DNA of 36,425 nt from UBA4742 sp002403895 (GCA_036823295.1 DAISGD010000035.1:1-36425); one strand, 5' to 3'. Shown: positions 1 through 8,636, counted from the first letter of the stretch. The notes: a model not told the origin generated them from the sequence alone. Translations and numbers: made by a program.

Positions 1-749
1 GCCTGCATCTCAGCTTTGAACGTGTCGACCGTGCCGGACATGAAGTCGGGGACCGATCCCGCAGGCGCCTTGGCCAGGGTGTCCAACGCCTGCTGGGCCT
101 GGCCGAGGTCGCCGTACAGCACCGCCAGGAACACGAGCGAGGTGCCGTCGGCGGGAGCGACCTGAAGGGCCTGTTGCAGGTACCTGAGCGACTGGGCCCG
201 TAGGAGCTGCTGGTCCTGGCCCTGCGCGCCCAAGGCGCCGAGGCGCAGCATCCAGGCTCGGTAAGCGAGCGCCTCGACGTTGGTGGGGTCGTCCTGCAGG
301 GCCTTGTCGTAGGTCTTGATCGCCGCCACCAGATCACCCGACCGGAACTGCTGGCGGGCGGTCAGCAACTCATTGGCCACGCTCTGGCGAGTGCCACCGG
401 TGATGGTGTCTCCCTGGTTGCGGGTCCCCGACGACTTGGCCACGAACAGCCCCAGCCCGATGGCCAGCACCGCCACCGCACCGATCCACAACGCCCGGCG
501 GGACCATGATGGGGAGCGCCGCCGCACCGCCACCCGCACCTGATGGCTCTCGATGGCCCGGATCACCGCCGCCGCTCGCGCCGTGTAATCGTCGGTCAGC
601 TCGGCGTAGTCGTGGTCGTCCACGTCTCCGGCGTCGTGCTCGGCCTCGAGATCACGCAGCGAGCGCAGCAGGAACGCCCTCTGCTCCTCGAGCGCGGCCA
701 GCTCGTCGGGGTTCAGGTCGCGGGCCGACGTGCGGCTGGCGGTGGTCAC
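1..749 (-). CDS. CcmI-like TPR protein of cytochrome c maturation, 3' part outside the window
   Basis: Reading leftwards from a GTG at 749, the frame stays open to the window edge (about 249 residues), so the C-terminus is missing. The start overlaps the ccmH stop in a GTGA arrangement. The protein opens with a charged helical segment (residues about 10-70, likely coiled coil), then one membrane helix (about 86-105), then a soluble part with tetratricopeptide-type repeats from about 120, containing motifs such as ALAYRAWMLRLGALG and SLVFLAVLYGDLGQAQQAL. This layout and its place after ccmH match CcmI (the TPR half of CycH), which holds apocytochrome c for the heme ligation complex. The family call rests on layout and context; the primary sequence of CcmI proteins is poorly conserved. 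Confidence 0.8.
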   Translation of the reverse strand, partial: MTTASRTSARDLNPDELAALEEQRAFLLRSLRDLEAEHDAGDVDDHDYAELTDDYTARAAAVIRAIESHQVRVAVRRRSPSWSRRALWIGAVAVLAIGLGLFVAKSSGTRNQGDTITGGTRQSVANELLTARQQFRSGDLVAAIKTYDKALQDDPTNVEALAYRAWMLRLGALGAQGQDQQLLRAQSLRYLQQALQVAPADGTSLVFLAVLYGDLGQAQQALDTLAKAPAGSVPDFMSGTVDTFKAEMQ

Positions 750-1372
750 CGCCCGCTCCCCATCTCCGGGTCGGGATCCTCGTCCGTGCCGGGGTCGCCG
801 TCGCCACGGTCATCCGAGTCCTCCGGGCCGTCAGCGTCGTCAGGGTCGGACTGATCGTCGGACGCGGCGACGGGCTGATCGTCCTCACCAAGGGCATCGG
901 CCACCAGCGCCCGGTCGGCGTCGCTGGCGTGCACCTCGCCCCTCACCCGCCAGCGGCTGAAGGCCACCACCAGCCCGGCCAGGGCGACTACAAGCAGAGC
1001 GACGGGCAGGATCCACACCAGGCTGGTCACGCCGCTCGACGACGGGGTCAACAAGATGTAGTCGCCGTATTGGGCCCGGTAGGCCTCGCGGATCTGCTCG
1101 TCGGTCTGGCCGGCCTCCAACCGCAGGCCGATGTCCTTGCGGATCTCCTGGGAGATCTGGGCGTTCGACTCAGCCACCGACTCGCCGCTGCACACTGGGC
1201 ACTTCACCGTGCGGGCGATGTTGGTGAGCCGATCGGCATTGGTCAGCGCCTCGCGCTGGGAGACGGTGCCCACGAACAGAGCTGCTCCCAGGACCAGGGC
1301 CATGGCCAGCCACGGGCCCCAACGGCGGAGCCATCCGGTGGGCTCGGGCGGTGCGCTGACCGTCGCCGTCAT
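746..1372 (-). CDS. ccmH: Cytochrome c-type biogenesis protein CcmH (thiol-reducing subunit)
   Basis: 208 residues. An N-terminal membrane helix (about 20-36) is followed by the extracytoplasmic three-helix domain with the CPVC pair (Cys58, Cys61) in the family motif TVKCPVCSGESVAESNAQ. A second helix follows at about 114-138, then a very acidic tail (about 150-205, rich in D, E, G and P). The family reduces or holds apocytochrome c thiols and hands them to CcmF. The ATG overlaps the stop of the upstream thioredoxin-like gene by four bases, and the stop overlaps the next start. The acidic, Asp-rich tail is not a usual CcmH element and probably lies on the cytoplasmic side. The call is firm because of the redox motif and operon position. 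Confidence 0.95.
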   Translation of the reverse strand: MTATVSAPPEPTGWLRRWGPWLAMALVLGAALFVGTVSQREALTNADRLTNIARTVKCPVCSGESVAESNAQISQEIRKDIGLRLEAGQTDEQIREAYRAQYGDYILLTPSSSGVTSLVWILPVALLVVALAGLVVAFSRWRVRGEVHASDADRALVADALGEDDQPVAASDDQSDPDDADGPEDSDDRGDGDPGTDEDPDPEMGSGR

Positions 1373-1962
1373 GGGGTGCCCACACCGGACTGCGCCTCGA
1401 ACCCGGCGATGACGGCGTCGAGCTTGGCCTGGGTGACGCCTTCGAACTTGGCCACCACCTGGCCGTCGGGGCTGATCACGTAACTCTCCGGCACCTTGGT
1501 CACGCCGAAGGCCAGCGGGATCGAACCGGTGTCGCCCACCAGCACCGGCCAGTCCCCGCCGTTGGTGGCAAAAAAGTTACGGACGTCGGCCTCGCTGTCC
1601 TGGAAGGCGACGCCCACCAGTTGGACGTTACCGGCGGCCTGGTGTTCCTCGGCGAACCTGACGAGCTCGGGTTGCTCGGCGACGCACGGCGGGCACCAGT
1701 GGGCGAAGAAGTTCACCACCACCCACGAACCCCGGTGGGTGCTGATGTCGTAGGGAGTGCCGTCGAGCGTGGTGCCCTGCACTGCGGGCACGGCCTGGCC
1801 CAGGATCTTGGCCTCGGTCCGCTCGTTGTCCCCGCTCTTGCGGGTGGCCAGCAGAGCGATGAAGGCGATCAGCACGACGGCCGCGGCGATGGCCACGTTG
1901 CGGGCCAGGTGGCGTCCGCCCCGGGGCGTCTCGTCTTCGTCGGTGAGCACGATCGGCTCCAT
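1369..1962 (-). CDS. ccmG: Membrane-anchored thioredoxin-like protein CcmG/ResA type
   Basis: 197 residues. One membrane anchor (about 22-40) precedes a thioredoxin fold with active site WCPPC (Cys90, Cys93), preceded by the typical VVVNFFAHWC strand. The cis-proline region reads GVTKVPESYVI. The TlpA/ResA/CcmG family keeps the heme-binding CXXCH thiols of apocytochrome c reduced outside the membrane. The start overlaps the ccmF stop by one base (TGATG), and the stop overlaps ccmH. The position between ccmF and ccmH supports CcmG rather than a general disulfide reductase. Confidence 0.93.
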   Translation of the reverse strand: MEPIVLTDEDETPRGGRHLARNVAIAAAVVLIAFIALLATRKSGDNERTEAKILGQAVPAVQGTTLDGTPYDISTHRGSWVVVNFFAHWCPPCVAEQPELVRFAEEHQAAGNVQLVGVAFQDSEADVRNFFATNGGDWPVLVGDTGSIPLAFGVTKVPESYVISPDGQVVAKFEGVTQAKLDAVIAGFEAQSGVGTP

Positions 1963-4031
1963 CAGGCGCCTTCCGGGCCCAGAACGAGCCGGGCGTTGGC
2001 TCCCGCCGGTTGACGGGAGGGCTCGCCGGCGTCACCGGGACCAGCAGGCCCGCTCGGGTCAACGGAGCCGGGGGAACGTCCGGGCCGATGGTCGGGCACG
2101 GGCGCCGACACCGGCTCGATGCCCCGGCGACGACGACCAGGGAAGGCGGCCAGCATGGTCCCGAAGGCCATGATCCCGCCACCGATCCACAGCCACATGA
2201 TGAGGGGTTGGACCGTCACCCGGAGGCTGATGGGCGCGTCCGGGCTCTCGGGTGCCACCAGCAGGCTGACGACCACGTCCACCGTCGGTCGAGAGAACAC
2301 CGAGGGCGTCCCCACCGTGGAGCCGTTCAGGGTGAACTTGGAGATGCCTGGCGCGAAGGGGCCATGGCCGTCCACCAGCACCAGGGCCTGGGTGGACGTC
2401 TTGTTGGAGTCCACCTCCTCGTTCTGGCGCACGTACGTGATGGTGTGGCCAGCCAAGGTGGCGGTGTCACCGGGCTTGAGGTTGGAGAACTCCGCCTGGC
2501 GCACGTTGCTGGAGCTGGCCGCGAAGGCGACGGCGATGACGACCACGCCGAGGTGCACGATCATCCCGCCGTTGGCCCGACCGACCAGGCCGCGCCAACC
2601 CTGGCGGCGGGTGGCCAGCACCAGCTGGCGCCCCGCCGAACCGGCCGCGAATCCTCCGAGACCGAACGCCACCAGAGACGCCAGCCCGGTCTGGCCGACC
2701 AGCACGCCGAGCACGACGCAGCCGGTGCCGATCCAGGCGGGCCACAACAGCCGATGGCGCAGCAGTTCGCCGCTGGCTTTGCGCCACGGGAGCACCGGGG
2801 CCACGGCCATCAGGAACAGCAGAGTGAGGCCCACCGGCATGGTCATCCGGTTGAAGTAGGGCACGCCGACGGAGACCCGCTTGCCGTTGACCGCCTCGAC
2901 CAGTAGCGGGAACACCGTGCCCAGCAGCACGATGAAGGCGAACGCCCCGAACAGGACGTTGTTGGCCAGGAACGCCCCCTCCCGCGACACCGGCGAGTCG
3001 ATGCGCCCAGGCGAGCGAAGGCGGTCGCCTCGCCAGCCGATCAGGCCCACGGTGACGGCCACGACGAGGGCGAAGAAGCCCAGGATGGCCGGGCCGATGC
3101 CCGACTCGGTGAACGCGTGCACGCTGTCGAGCACCCCGGAACGGGTGATGAACGTGCCCAGGATGGTGAGGGAGAACGTGGCGCAGAGCAAGGACAGGTT
3201 CCACACCCGCAACATGCCCCGCCGTTCCTGCACCATGACGGAGTGGATGTACGCGGTGCCGGTGAGAAAGGGCAGGAACGACGCGTTCTCCACTGGGTCC
3301 CACGCCCAGTAGCCGCCCCAGCCGAGGACCTCGTAGCTCCACCACGAACCCAACACGATGCCGACGGTCAAGAACCCCCAGGCGATGAGCGTCCAGCGCC
3401 GCGTCTCGACCAGCCACCCCTCCCCCACTCGGCCGGTCACCAGAGCGGCGATGGCGAAGGCGAAGGGCACGGTGAAGCCCACGTAGCCGAGGTACAGCAT
3501 CGGTGGGTGGAAGGCCATGAGCGGATTGTTCTGCAGCAGTGGGTTGGGACCGGGCCCGTCGTAGCCCAGCGGGGGATTGAACGACTTGAACGGGTTGGCC
3601 GGGCCCAGCAACAGCCCGAAGAAGAAGATGCAGACCACGAACATGGTGAGCAACGCCCACCCGACCAGCGGGTCGGTGAGCCGATCGCGGAACTTGCGCC
3701 CCACCAGTGCGGTGTAGCCCGCCAGGAACAGCACCCACAGCAGGATCGAGCCCTCCAGCGCGGCCCACATGGTGGCCACGTTGAACAATCCCGGCGTGCG
3801 GGAGCTGCCGTTCTTGGCCACGTACAGCACGGTGAAGTCACGGGTGATGAGCGCCCGTTCCATGGCGAAGACGGCCAGTACGGCGGCGGCCAGCACCAGC
3901 CAGGTGTACACACGGCTCAACCGGAGCAGGTCGGGCTTGTGGTTTATCAGCCCGACCGCCAGCGTGACCACGGCCCCGAAGGACGCCACCAGGCCGAGGA
4001 CCACCCCGGCGGTGCCCAACGCCAGGTTCAC
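1962..4031 (-). CDS. ccmF: Heme lyase subunit CcmF
   Basis: 689 residues, the usual length for CcmF/NrfE. It has many membrane helices and the tryptophan-rich heme-handling motif at residues about 235-255, seen as GWGGYWAWDPVENASFLP. Conserved loops such as FNPPLGYDGPGPNPLLQ and FITRSGVLDSVHAF are present. CcmF with CcmH joins heme, delivered by holo-CcmE, to apocytochrome c at the outer face of the membrane. The GTG at 4031 is chosen because it forms a GTGA overlap with the ccmE stop and gives the expected N-terminus MNLALGTAGVVLGL. The C-terminal tail of about 60 residues is Pro/Gly-rich and low in complexity. Confidence 0.96.
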   Translation of the reverse strand: MNLALGTAGVVLGLVASFGAVVTLAVGLINHKPDLLRLSRVYTWLVLAAAVLAVFAMERALITRDFTVLYVAKNGSSRTPGLFNVATMWAALEGSILLWVLFLAGYTALVGRKFRDRLTDPLVGWALLTMFVVCIFFFGLLLGPANPFKSFNPPLGYDGPGPNPLLQNNPLMAFHPPMLYLGYVGFTVPFAFAIAALVTGRVGEGWLVETRRWTLIAWGFLTVGIVLGSWWSYEVLGWGGYWAWDPVENASFLPFLTGTAYIHSVMVQERRGMLRVWNLSLLCATFSLTILGTFITRSGVLDSVHAFTESGIGPAILGFFALVVAVTVGLIGWRGDRLRSPGRIDSPVSREGAFLANNVLFGAFAFIVLLGTVFPLLVEAVNGKRVSVGVPYFNRMTMPVGLTLLFLMAVAPVLPWRKASGELLRHRLLWPAWIGTGCVVLGVLVGQTGLASLVAFGLGGFAAGSAGRQLVLATRRQGWRGLVGRANGGMIVHLGVVVIAVAFAASSSNVRQAEFSNLKPGDTATLAGHTITYVRQNEEVDSNKTSTQALVLVDGHGPFAPGISKFTLNGSTVGTPSVFSRPTVDVVVSLLVAPESPDAPISLRVTVQPLIMWLWIGGGIMAFGTMLAAFPGRRRRGIEPVSAPVPDHRPGRSPGSVDPSGPAGPGDAGEPSRQPAGANARLVLGPEGA

Positions 4032-4633
4032 GGCACCACCGAAGAAGCCGGGGAGCCACCCGAGGAGCCGCCGGAACCGGCCGGCGCGGCGGTGGTCGGA
4101 GGCACGGTGCCACCCTGGTCGGCCTCCTTCAAACGCTCACCGTTCTTGGCGGTGTAGGTGGCGTCGTGTTTCACCAGCATGCGATCGCTGTCGAAGCGCG
4201 AGCCGGACGCGTCCCAGTGCCCCTCGAGCACCACGGGCATGGCATCGCGGAACAACTCGGGTGGGTCACCCTGGTGTACCACGGCCACCTGGGCACCGTT
4301 GAACATCACCGTGAAAGCCACACCGGTCTCAGTGCGACTGATAGTGCCGGGCTCGACGGTGCCTTGCAGCCGGAACCGGCTGGTGCCCAGCTTCTGCTGG
4401 TTCGCCACCGCTTCGTCGGCGTTGTAGAAGAACGTCGTCGCCGTGGTCAGGGCCTGCGCGGCGACATAGGCGACTCCCCCGAGGATCACCACCAGCACAA
4501 GGATGGGGGCCCACTTGCGTTTGCGCCGGTCGGGCCGGGCGGCAACATCGGTCGCCCGGGGGGTGAGGTTCGGCGCGGACGGGTCATCACCGTCACCGGT
4601 CGGTTGCGCTCCGGCGGGAGGGGTCACATCCAT
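4028..4633 (-). CDS. ccmE: Heme chaperone CcmE
   Basis: 201 residues from the ATG at 4633, which overlaps the last codons of ccmD. A disordered N-terminus is followed by one membrane helix (about 41-59) and an OB-fold domain. The heme-binding histidine lies in MLVKHDATY (His156, with Tyr160), so this is the classical His form and not the Cys variant known from archaea and some other bacteria. CcmE binds heme covalently after CcmC loads it and passes it to CcmF. The C-terminus beyond residue 170 is Gly/Ser/Thr/Pro-rich. The frame stays open upstream of 4633 but there it only shadows ccmD. Confidence 0.94.
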   Translation of the reverse strand: MDVTPPAGAQPTGDGDDPSAPNLTPRATDVAARPDRRKRKWAPILVLVVILGGVAYVAAQALTTATTFFYNADEAVANQQKLGTSRFRLQGTVEPGTISRTETGVAFTVMFNGAQVAVVHQGDPPELFRDAMPVVLEGHWDASGSRFDSDRMLVKHDATYTAKNGERLKEADQGGTVPPTTAAPAGSGGSSGGSPASSVVP

Positions 4634-4758
4634 CGTCGGTCCTCGGGTGGGAGGCGCCGACTCATCGCCCGGCCGCGCACGATGATCCACAACGCGTAGG
4701 CCACCAGCACCACCACGGTGACACCCCAGGCCAGGGCGACGTATCCCCAGTCGTTCAT
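4624..4758 (-). CDS. ccmD: CcmD-type small membrane protein
   Basis: A 44-residue frame found by reading the gap between ccmC and ccmE. It starts with an ATG that overlaps the ccmC stop (ATGA) and ends after the ccmE start. The protein is MNDWGYVALAWGVTVVVL, completing one membrane helix (about 6-27), then a basic stretch (RGRAMSRR) and a short polar tail. CcmD is a roughly 40-70-residue single-span protein needed to release holo-CcmE from the CcmABC complex. Sequence conservation in the family is low, so the call rests on size, topology, overlap at both ends and position. Confidence 0.88.
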   Translation of the reverse strand: MNDWGYVALAWGVTVVVLVAYALWIIVRGRAMSRRLPPEDRRWM

Positions 4759-5558
4759 CGTCCACCGCCCGGAGTGCGCTCGCTGGCGGCTTCAGCCCGG
4801 CGCTCCGTGATGGCCTGGTCGAGCTCTCGGTCCTCGAGCTTTTGCTCGATCCAGGCCAGCCGCCAGCGGTGAACGAGCAGCCAGGCGAACATCAGAAGCG
4901 CCACGGGAATGGCGAAGTACAGGGCAAACGCCATCTGGTCGTGGATCTTCGGCTGCAGGGTGTTCAGGATGGTGGTGTCCTGGTGCAGCGAACGCCACCA
5001 GGTCACCGACCGGTTGACCACGAGCACGTTGGGCAACAACAGCACCCCCACGATGGCTGCCCGCCGCGAACGGGTGGCCGACTCGGCGGGGAGGCGGCGC
5101 ACGGCCAGGTAGCCCAGCAGCAACAGGAGCAACATCGCCGTCGACGTCAGGCGTGCGTCCCACACCCACCACACGCCCCAGGTGGGCCGGGCCCAGGCCA
5201 TCCCGATGACCAGGGTGAGCGCGGTGGTGACCATGGCAATCTCGGCCGAGGCGGCCGCGGTGATGTCCCACCACACCGACTTCTTCCAGAGGTAAATCAC
5301 GCTGCCCAGCGTGGTCATCAGGCAGCCGACGTAGGCAACCACCACGATCGGCACGTGGACGTAGATGATGCGCACCGAGTCGCCCATGTTCTCATCGGCA
5401 GGGCTCGACACCAGGGCCAGGTAGGCGGCCAGGGCGATGCCGGCCAACGTCACCAGGCCGAGGATGCGGGTGCCGCGTGAGCCGGTTCCGGTCGGGCCCG
5501 CTGCCGTCGGTGCCGCGTCGAGCGCCGTAGCAGCGGTGGCGGTGGGAACGCTGGTCAC
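4755..5558 (-). CDS. ccmC: Heme-handling membrane protein CcmC
   Basis: 267 residues from a GTG at 5558 that overlaps the ccmB stop (GTGA). Six membrane helices are expected. The tryptophan-rich motif reads TWGVWWVWDARLTSTAM, and the conserved loop IYVHVPIVVVAY supplies a heme-ligand histidine. The second His region is HQDTTILNTLQPKIHDQM. CcmC presents heme to CcmE. The open frame continues upstream into ccmB, but that extension has no CcmC features and is rejected. The C-terminus carries a charged helix (EDRELDQAITERRAEA). Confidence 0.95.
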   Translation of the reverse strand: MTSVPTATAATALDAAPTAAGPTGTGSRGTRILGLVTLAGIALAAYLALVSSPADENMGDSVRIIYVHVPIVVVAYVGCLMTTLGSVIYLWKKSVWWDITAAASAEIAMVTTALTLVIGMAWARPTWGVWWVWDARLTSTAMLLLLLLGYLAVRRLPAESATRSRRAAIVGVLLLPNVLVVNRSVTWWRSLHQDTTILNTLQPKIHDQMAFALYFAIPVALLMFAWLLVHRWRLAWIEQKLEDRELDQAITERRAEAASERTPGGGR

Positions 5559-6223
5559 GATTCCTCCAAGAGGGGGCCGAAGCCAAAGGCTCCGAAGATG
5601 GTGTACGCGAAGGCGAACACAGCGAGCAAACCGACCCAGGGCCAGCCTTCGCCCGGATTCCCGTTGCGAGCTGCTTCGAACGCCCTCACCGAGCCAATGA
5701 GCACCGGCGAAAGGACAGGAAGGAGCAACAACGGCAAGAGGGTCTCCCGGACGCGAAGTCCGGCGGCGACAACGCCATAGAGGGTACCGGCCGAGGCGAT
5801 CCCCGCGGTCGCGGCCACGCACGTCGCGAACATGAGGATCCAACCCGTCCCATGGCTCGAATACAGCACCAGAACCCCGATTCCCAGCAACACCTCGAGC
5901 ACGGCCAGTTGGGTGAAGATGGCCGCCATCTTGCCGAGATAGATCCCCGCCGGATCAAGGCCCGACAGCCTCAATGCGTCCCGGTTGCCGTCGGCCGCCT
6001 CGATGGCAAAGGCGCGTTGGATAGCCAGCAAGGCGCTGAAGAGCACGGCCAGCCAGAAAAGTCCGGGGGTGGCCCGGTCGAGCACGCCGCTATCGGGGTC
6101 GAGGGCGAAGGCGAACAGGAGGAGCACCAGGAGGGCGAACGGGGCGATCTGGTTGATCCCGATGCGCGACCGCAACTCGATCCGCAGGTCCTTGGCGGCG
6201 ACCAGCCAGGCGTCACGGAACAC
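5555..6223 (-). CDS. ccmB: ABC transporter permease CcmB
   Basis: 222 residues from the GTG at 6223, giving VFRDAWLVAAKDLRIELRSR, the typical CcmB N-terminus. The start overlaps the end of ccmA by 11 bases. Six hydrophobic segments are visible, with the family-like loop IEAADGNRDALRLSGLDP between the second and third. With CcmA it forms the ABC module whose ATP hydrolysis releases heme-loaded CcmE from CcmC. The upstream extension in the same frame (a Pro/Arg run) is only the other-frame reading of the ccmA repeat tail and is not taken as coding. Confidence 0.94.
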   Translation of the reverse strand: MFRDAWLVAAKDLRIELRSRIGINQIAPFALLVLLLFAFALDPDSGVLDRATPGLFWLAVLFSALLAIQRAFAIEAADGNRDALRLSGLDPAGIYLGKMAAIFTQLAVLEVLLGIGVLVLYSSHGTGWILMFATCVAATAGIASAGTLYGVVAAGLRVRETLLPLLLLPVLSPVLIGSVRAFEAARNGNPGEGWPWVGLLAVFAFAYTIFGAFGFGPLLEES

Positions 6224-7013
6224 GATGCACCTCGGCCTCGGCGCCCGGCTCGGCTTGGCTCTCGGTCTCGGTCTCGGTTTCGGTCTGGCTCTCGGTCTCG
6301 GCTTCGGTCTGGCTCTCGGTCTGGCTCTCGGTCTCGGTTTCGGTGGCGCGGTCGGCGTCGACGTCGGCGTCAACCGGCCCGACGATGACCCCACCCACGA
6401 TGGTCACCACTCGTCCGGCGAGGTGCTGCGCCCGGTCCAGTTCGTGGGAGGCAACGATCACCGTGGCACCGGAGGCCGCGGCCTGGCGGACCAGCCCGTC
6501 GACCACCTCCCGGGCCTCACCGTCGAGCCCGGCGTGGGGCTCGTCGAGCAGCCACAGCTCGGGACGGCGGGCCACCATGACCGCGATCGAGGCCCGCCGC
6601 CGTTGACCAGTGGACAGCTTGGCCACCCCCACGTCGCGCAGTCGGCCATCGAGGCCGAGCGCGACCAGAGCGGCCTCCGCGTCGACCGTCGAAGCCCGAG
6701 CGGCGCGGACCCAGAACTGCACGTTGTCGGCCACGGTGAGCTCGTCGTAGAGCATGGTGGCGTGGCCCAGCAGGCCCACCCGGGGGCGGATGGCCCGGCG
6801 CTCGTGGCGCAGGTCCAACCCGAGCACCGTGGCGGTGCCCGACACCACCGACACCAGGCCGGCCAAGGTGCGCAGGAGCGTGGTCTTCCCGGCTCCGTTT
6901 GGCCCCTGGAGCAGCACGATCTCGCCTGCCATCACGTCAAGATCGACACCGGCCAGCGCCGGAAAACGACCGATGAGCGACACGGCGGAGCGGAGGTGGA
7001 CGACGGGCTCCAT
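6213..7013 (-). CDS. ccmA: Heme exporter ATPase CcmA with a repetitive C-terminal tail
   Basis: 266 residues. The ABC domain fills about 1-205: Walker A GPNGAGKTTLL, signature LSTGQRRR, Walker B ELWLLDEPHAGLD and the switch His in ASHELDRA. It is the first gene of the ccm operon; the intergenic stretch to the divergent sortase gene is only 73 bases and must hold promoters for both sides. Beyond the ABC domain is an extra tail of roughly 50 residues built from Thr-Glu, Ser-Gln and Ala-Glu units, encoded by a six-base repeat (separate entry). That tail is not part of the usual CcmA (about 200-220 residues) and may vary in length between strains. Confidence 0.95.
   Translation of the reverse strand: MEPVVHLRSAVSLIGRFPALAGVDLDVMAGEIVLLQGPNGAGKTTLLRTLAGLVSVVSGTATVLGLDLRHERRAIRPRVGLLGHATMLYDELTVADNVQFWVRAARASTVDAEAALVALGLDGRLRDVGVAKLSTGQRRRASIAVMVARRPELWLLDEPHAGLDGEAREVVDGLVRQAAASGATVIVASHELDRAQHLAGRVVTIVGGVIVGPVDADVDADRATETETESQTESQTEAETESQTETETETESQAEPGAEAEVHRVP
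6238..6342 (-). repeat. Degenerate 6-bp tandem repeat encoding the acidic CcmA tail
   Basis: On the minus strand the tract is made of six-base units, mostly GAGACC, GAGAGC, CAGACC and GAAACC, in the ccmA frame. It gives alternating Thr-Glu/Ser-Gln dipeptides. Unit length is a multiple of three, so gain or loss of units keeps the frame open and changes only the tail length. Boundaries are approximate. Confidence 0.85.
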
Positions 7014-7086
7014 GGCGTCTGTTGAGGGTAGCGGTGGCCGGGAGACCCGACCAAGGTGGCCGAAGCCCGTCGCCTAGGGTTCCGCC

Positions 7087-8049
7087 GTGACATTTGCCCG
7101 ATCGCTGGGGGCCGTCGGCCGTTTCATGATCCGTGCCGGGATCCTGATCCTGCTGTTCGTGGTGTACCAGTTGTGGGGCACGGGCATCCATACCGCCCAG
7201 GCCCAGAAGGATCTGGCCCGCCAGTTCAAGGCGCAACAGGAAGCGGCAACCAACGGCTCCACCGACTCCACCGCCACTACGGCCGGGCCCAACCCCACGA
7301 TCGCGCCGCCCGCACCGGCCGCGGCACTGCCGGCTCCAGAGCCGGGCCAGCCCATCGGCCAGATCACCATCCCTCAGATCGGGGCCGACTTCTACATGGT
7401 CGAGGGCACCGATCTGCGCTGGCTGAAGGAAGGACCCGGCCACTTCTCGGGCACGCCGCTTCCGGGCCAGGCCGGCAACGCCGCCATCGCCGGGCACCGC
7501 ACCACCTACAAGGCCCCGTTCAACCGCATCGACGAGTTGCAGCCGGGCGACCAGATCACCATCACCACCCTGCAGGGGACGTTCACCTACGAGGTCGTGC
7601 CGCAGCCGGGTTCCGACCCCTCCGCTCCGCCCTCCGGCCACCGGATCGTGAGCCCATCCGCCGTGGAGATCCTGGACGACAAGGGCGACAACCGGCTCAC
7701 CCTGATGGCCTGCACCCCGAAGTACAGCGCCTCACAGCGCATCGTGGTGGAAGCCAAGCTGGTGGGCAACCCGGCGCCGTCGAGCCCCAAGGCGACCATC
7801 ACGGACAACGTCAGCCAGGACGACCTGGCCGGCGTGGGTCTGGCCGGTGGCGATCCGTCGGCCCGGCCTGCGGCCATCGGGTTCTCGCTGCTCGCCCTGG
7901 GCATCTGGTTCCTGGCCTGGTTCCTGGCCCACCGTCGCCTGCGGGGTTGGTGGCGGATCACCCCGTACCTCGTGTTGATCCCGTTCTTCAGCGTCGCCCT
8001 GTACGCCGCCTTCGAGAACATCACCCAACTGCTGCCGGGGGCCTACTGA
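7087..8049 (+). CDS. Class E sortase
   Basis: 320 residues from a GTG. An N-terminal membrane helix (about 14-30) is followed by a Thr/Pro/Ala-rich linker and the sortase barrel from about 88. Catalytic residues are His137 (IAGHRTTYKAPF), Cys209 (TLMACTPKYS) and Arg218 (SASQRIVV). The TLxxC-T-P pattern is typical of class E enzymes of high-GC Gram-positive bacteria, which transpeptidate surface proteins onto the wall or other amines. Two more hydrophobic helices lie at the C-terminus (about 258-310), an extension seen in some actinobacterial sortases. The next gene starts two bases after the stop, so they are probably one transcript. No LPXTG/LAXTG substrate was recognised in the window. Confidence 0.93.
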   Translation: MTFARSLGAVGRFMIRAGILILLFVVYQLWGTGIHTAQAQKDLARQFKAQQEAATNGSTDSTATTAGPNPTIAPPAPAAALPAPEPGQPIGQITIPQIGADFYMVEGTDLRWLKEGPGHFSGTPLPGQAGNAAIAGHRTTYKAPFNRIDELQPGDQITITTLQGTFTYEVVPQPGSDPSAPPSGHRIVSPSAVEILDDKGDNRLTLMACTPKYSASQRIVVEAKLVGNPAPSSPKATITDNVSQDDLAGVGLAGGDPSARPAAIGFSLLALGIWFLAWFLAHRRLRGWWRITPYLVLIPFFSVALYAAFENITQLLPGAY

Positions 8050-8051
8050 CC

Positions 8052-8636
8052 ATGGCGGGGAGCCTCACCCGTCGATCGGGCGCGACCGGGCCAGGTAGGC
8101 CGGCCGGGCCGCCACGGTTGATCGTGAGCGTCGTCCTCCTCGTCGGCGCGTTGGTGGCGGCAGCCGGGTGCTCGGGCGATGCCGGCAAGAACGACGCGGC
8201 CGCCACCACCACGACCGAGCCGGCACCGACGACGACGACCACGGAAGCGCCGCTCAGCGCGGGCAAGCAGTTCTCCTTCTACGTGCCGGCTGTGGGTGAG
8301 TGCTTTGACGTGCGCCCGGTCGACAGGAGCACCCCGATCTACCTGCGGCTCGACTGCTCGCTGCCGCATCAGAACGAGGTCTTCGCCACGTTCGACTACA
8401 CCGACGCCAAGGAGTACCCCGGCTCGGAAAAGCTCGAGACGCAGGCCAAGCAGCGCTGCCCGGCCTTGTGGGAGGCCTACGTGGGCAAACCGTACGAGAC
8501 CTCCCGATTGGCGCTGGCCTACGACCTGCCCGACGAGCGGGGCTGGGGCAACGGCATCCGCCATGTGGTGGGCTGCCTGGCGGTCGATCCGGCCACCGAA
8601 CGCCGAGCCGGCTCGCTCAAGGGCGCCGGCGAGTAG
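8052..8636 (+). CDS. Septum formation-domain lipoprotein
   Basis: 194 residues. A hydrophobic signal segment (about 23-38) ends at a lipobox-like AAGC (Cys40), followed by a Thr/Pro/Glu-rich linker and a domain starting around 72 with VGECFDV and LDCSLPHQNEVFATFDY. This resembles the actinobacterial 'septum formation' domain, with paired cysteines (in GECF, DCS, QRC and VVGCL) that probably form disulfides. The role in the family is poorly defined. The gene follows the sortase after two bases, suggesting a joint role at the cell surface. The lipobox has Ala rather than Leu at -3, so lipidation is likely but not certain. Confidence 0.75.
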   Translation: MAGSLTRRSGATGPGRPAGPPRLIVSVVLLVGALVAAAGCSGDAGKNDAAATTTTEPAPTTTTTEAPLSAGKQFSFYVPAVGECFDVRPVDRSTPIYLRLDCSLPHQNEVFATFDYTDAKEYPGSEKLETQAKQRCPALWEAYVGKPYETSRLALAYDLPDERGWGNGIRHVVGCLAVDPATERRAGSLKGAGE

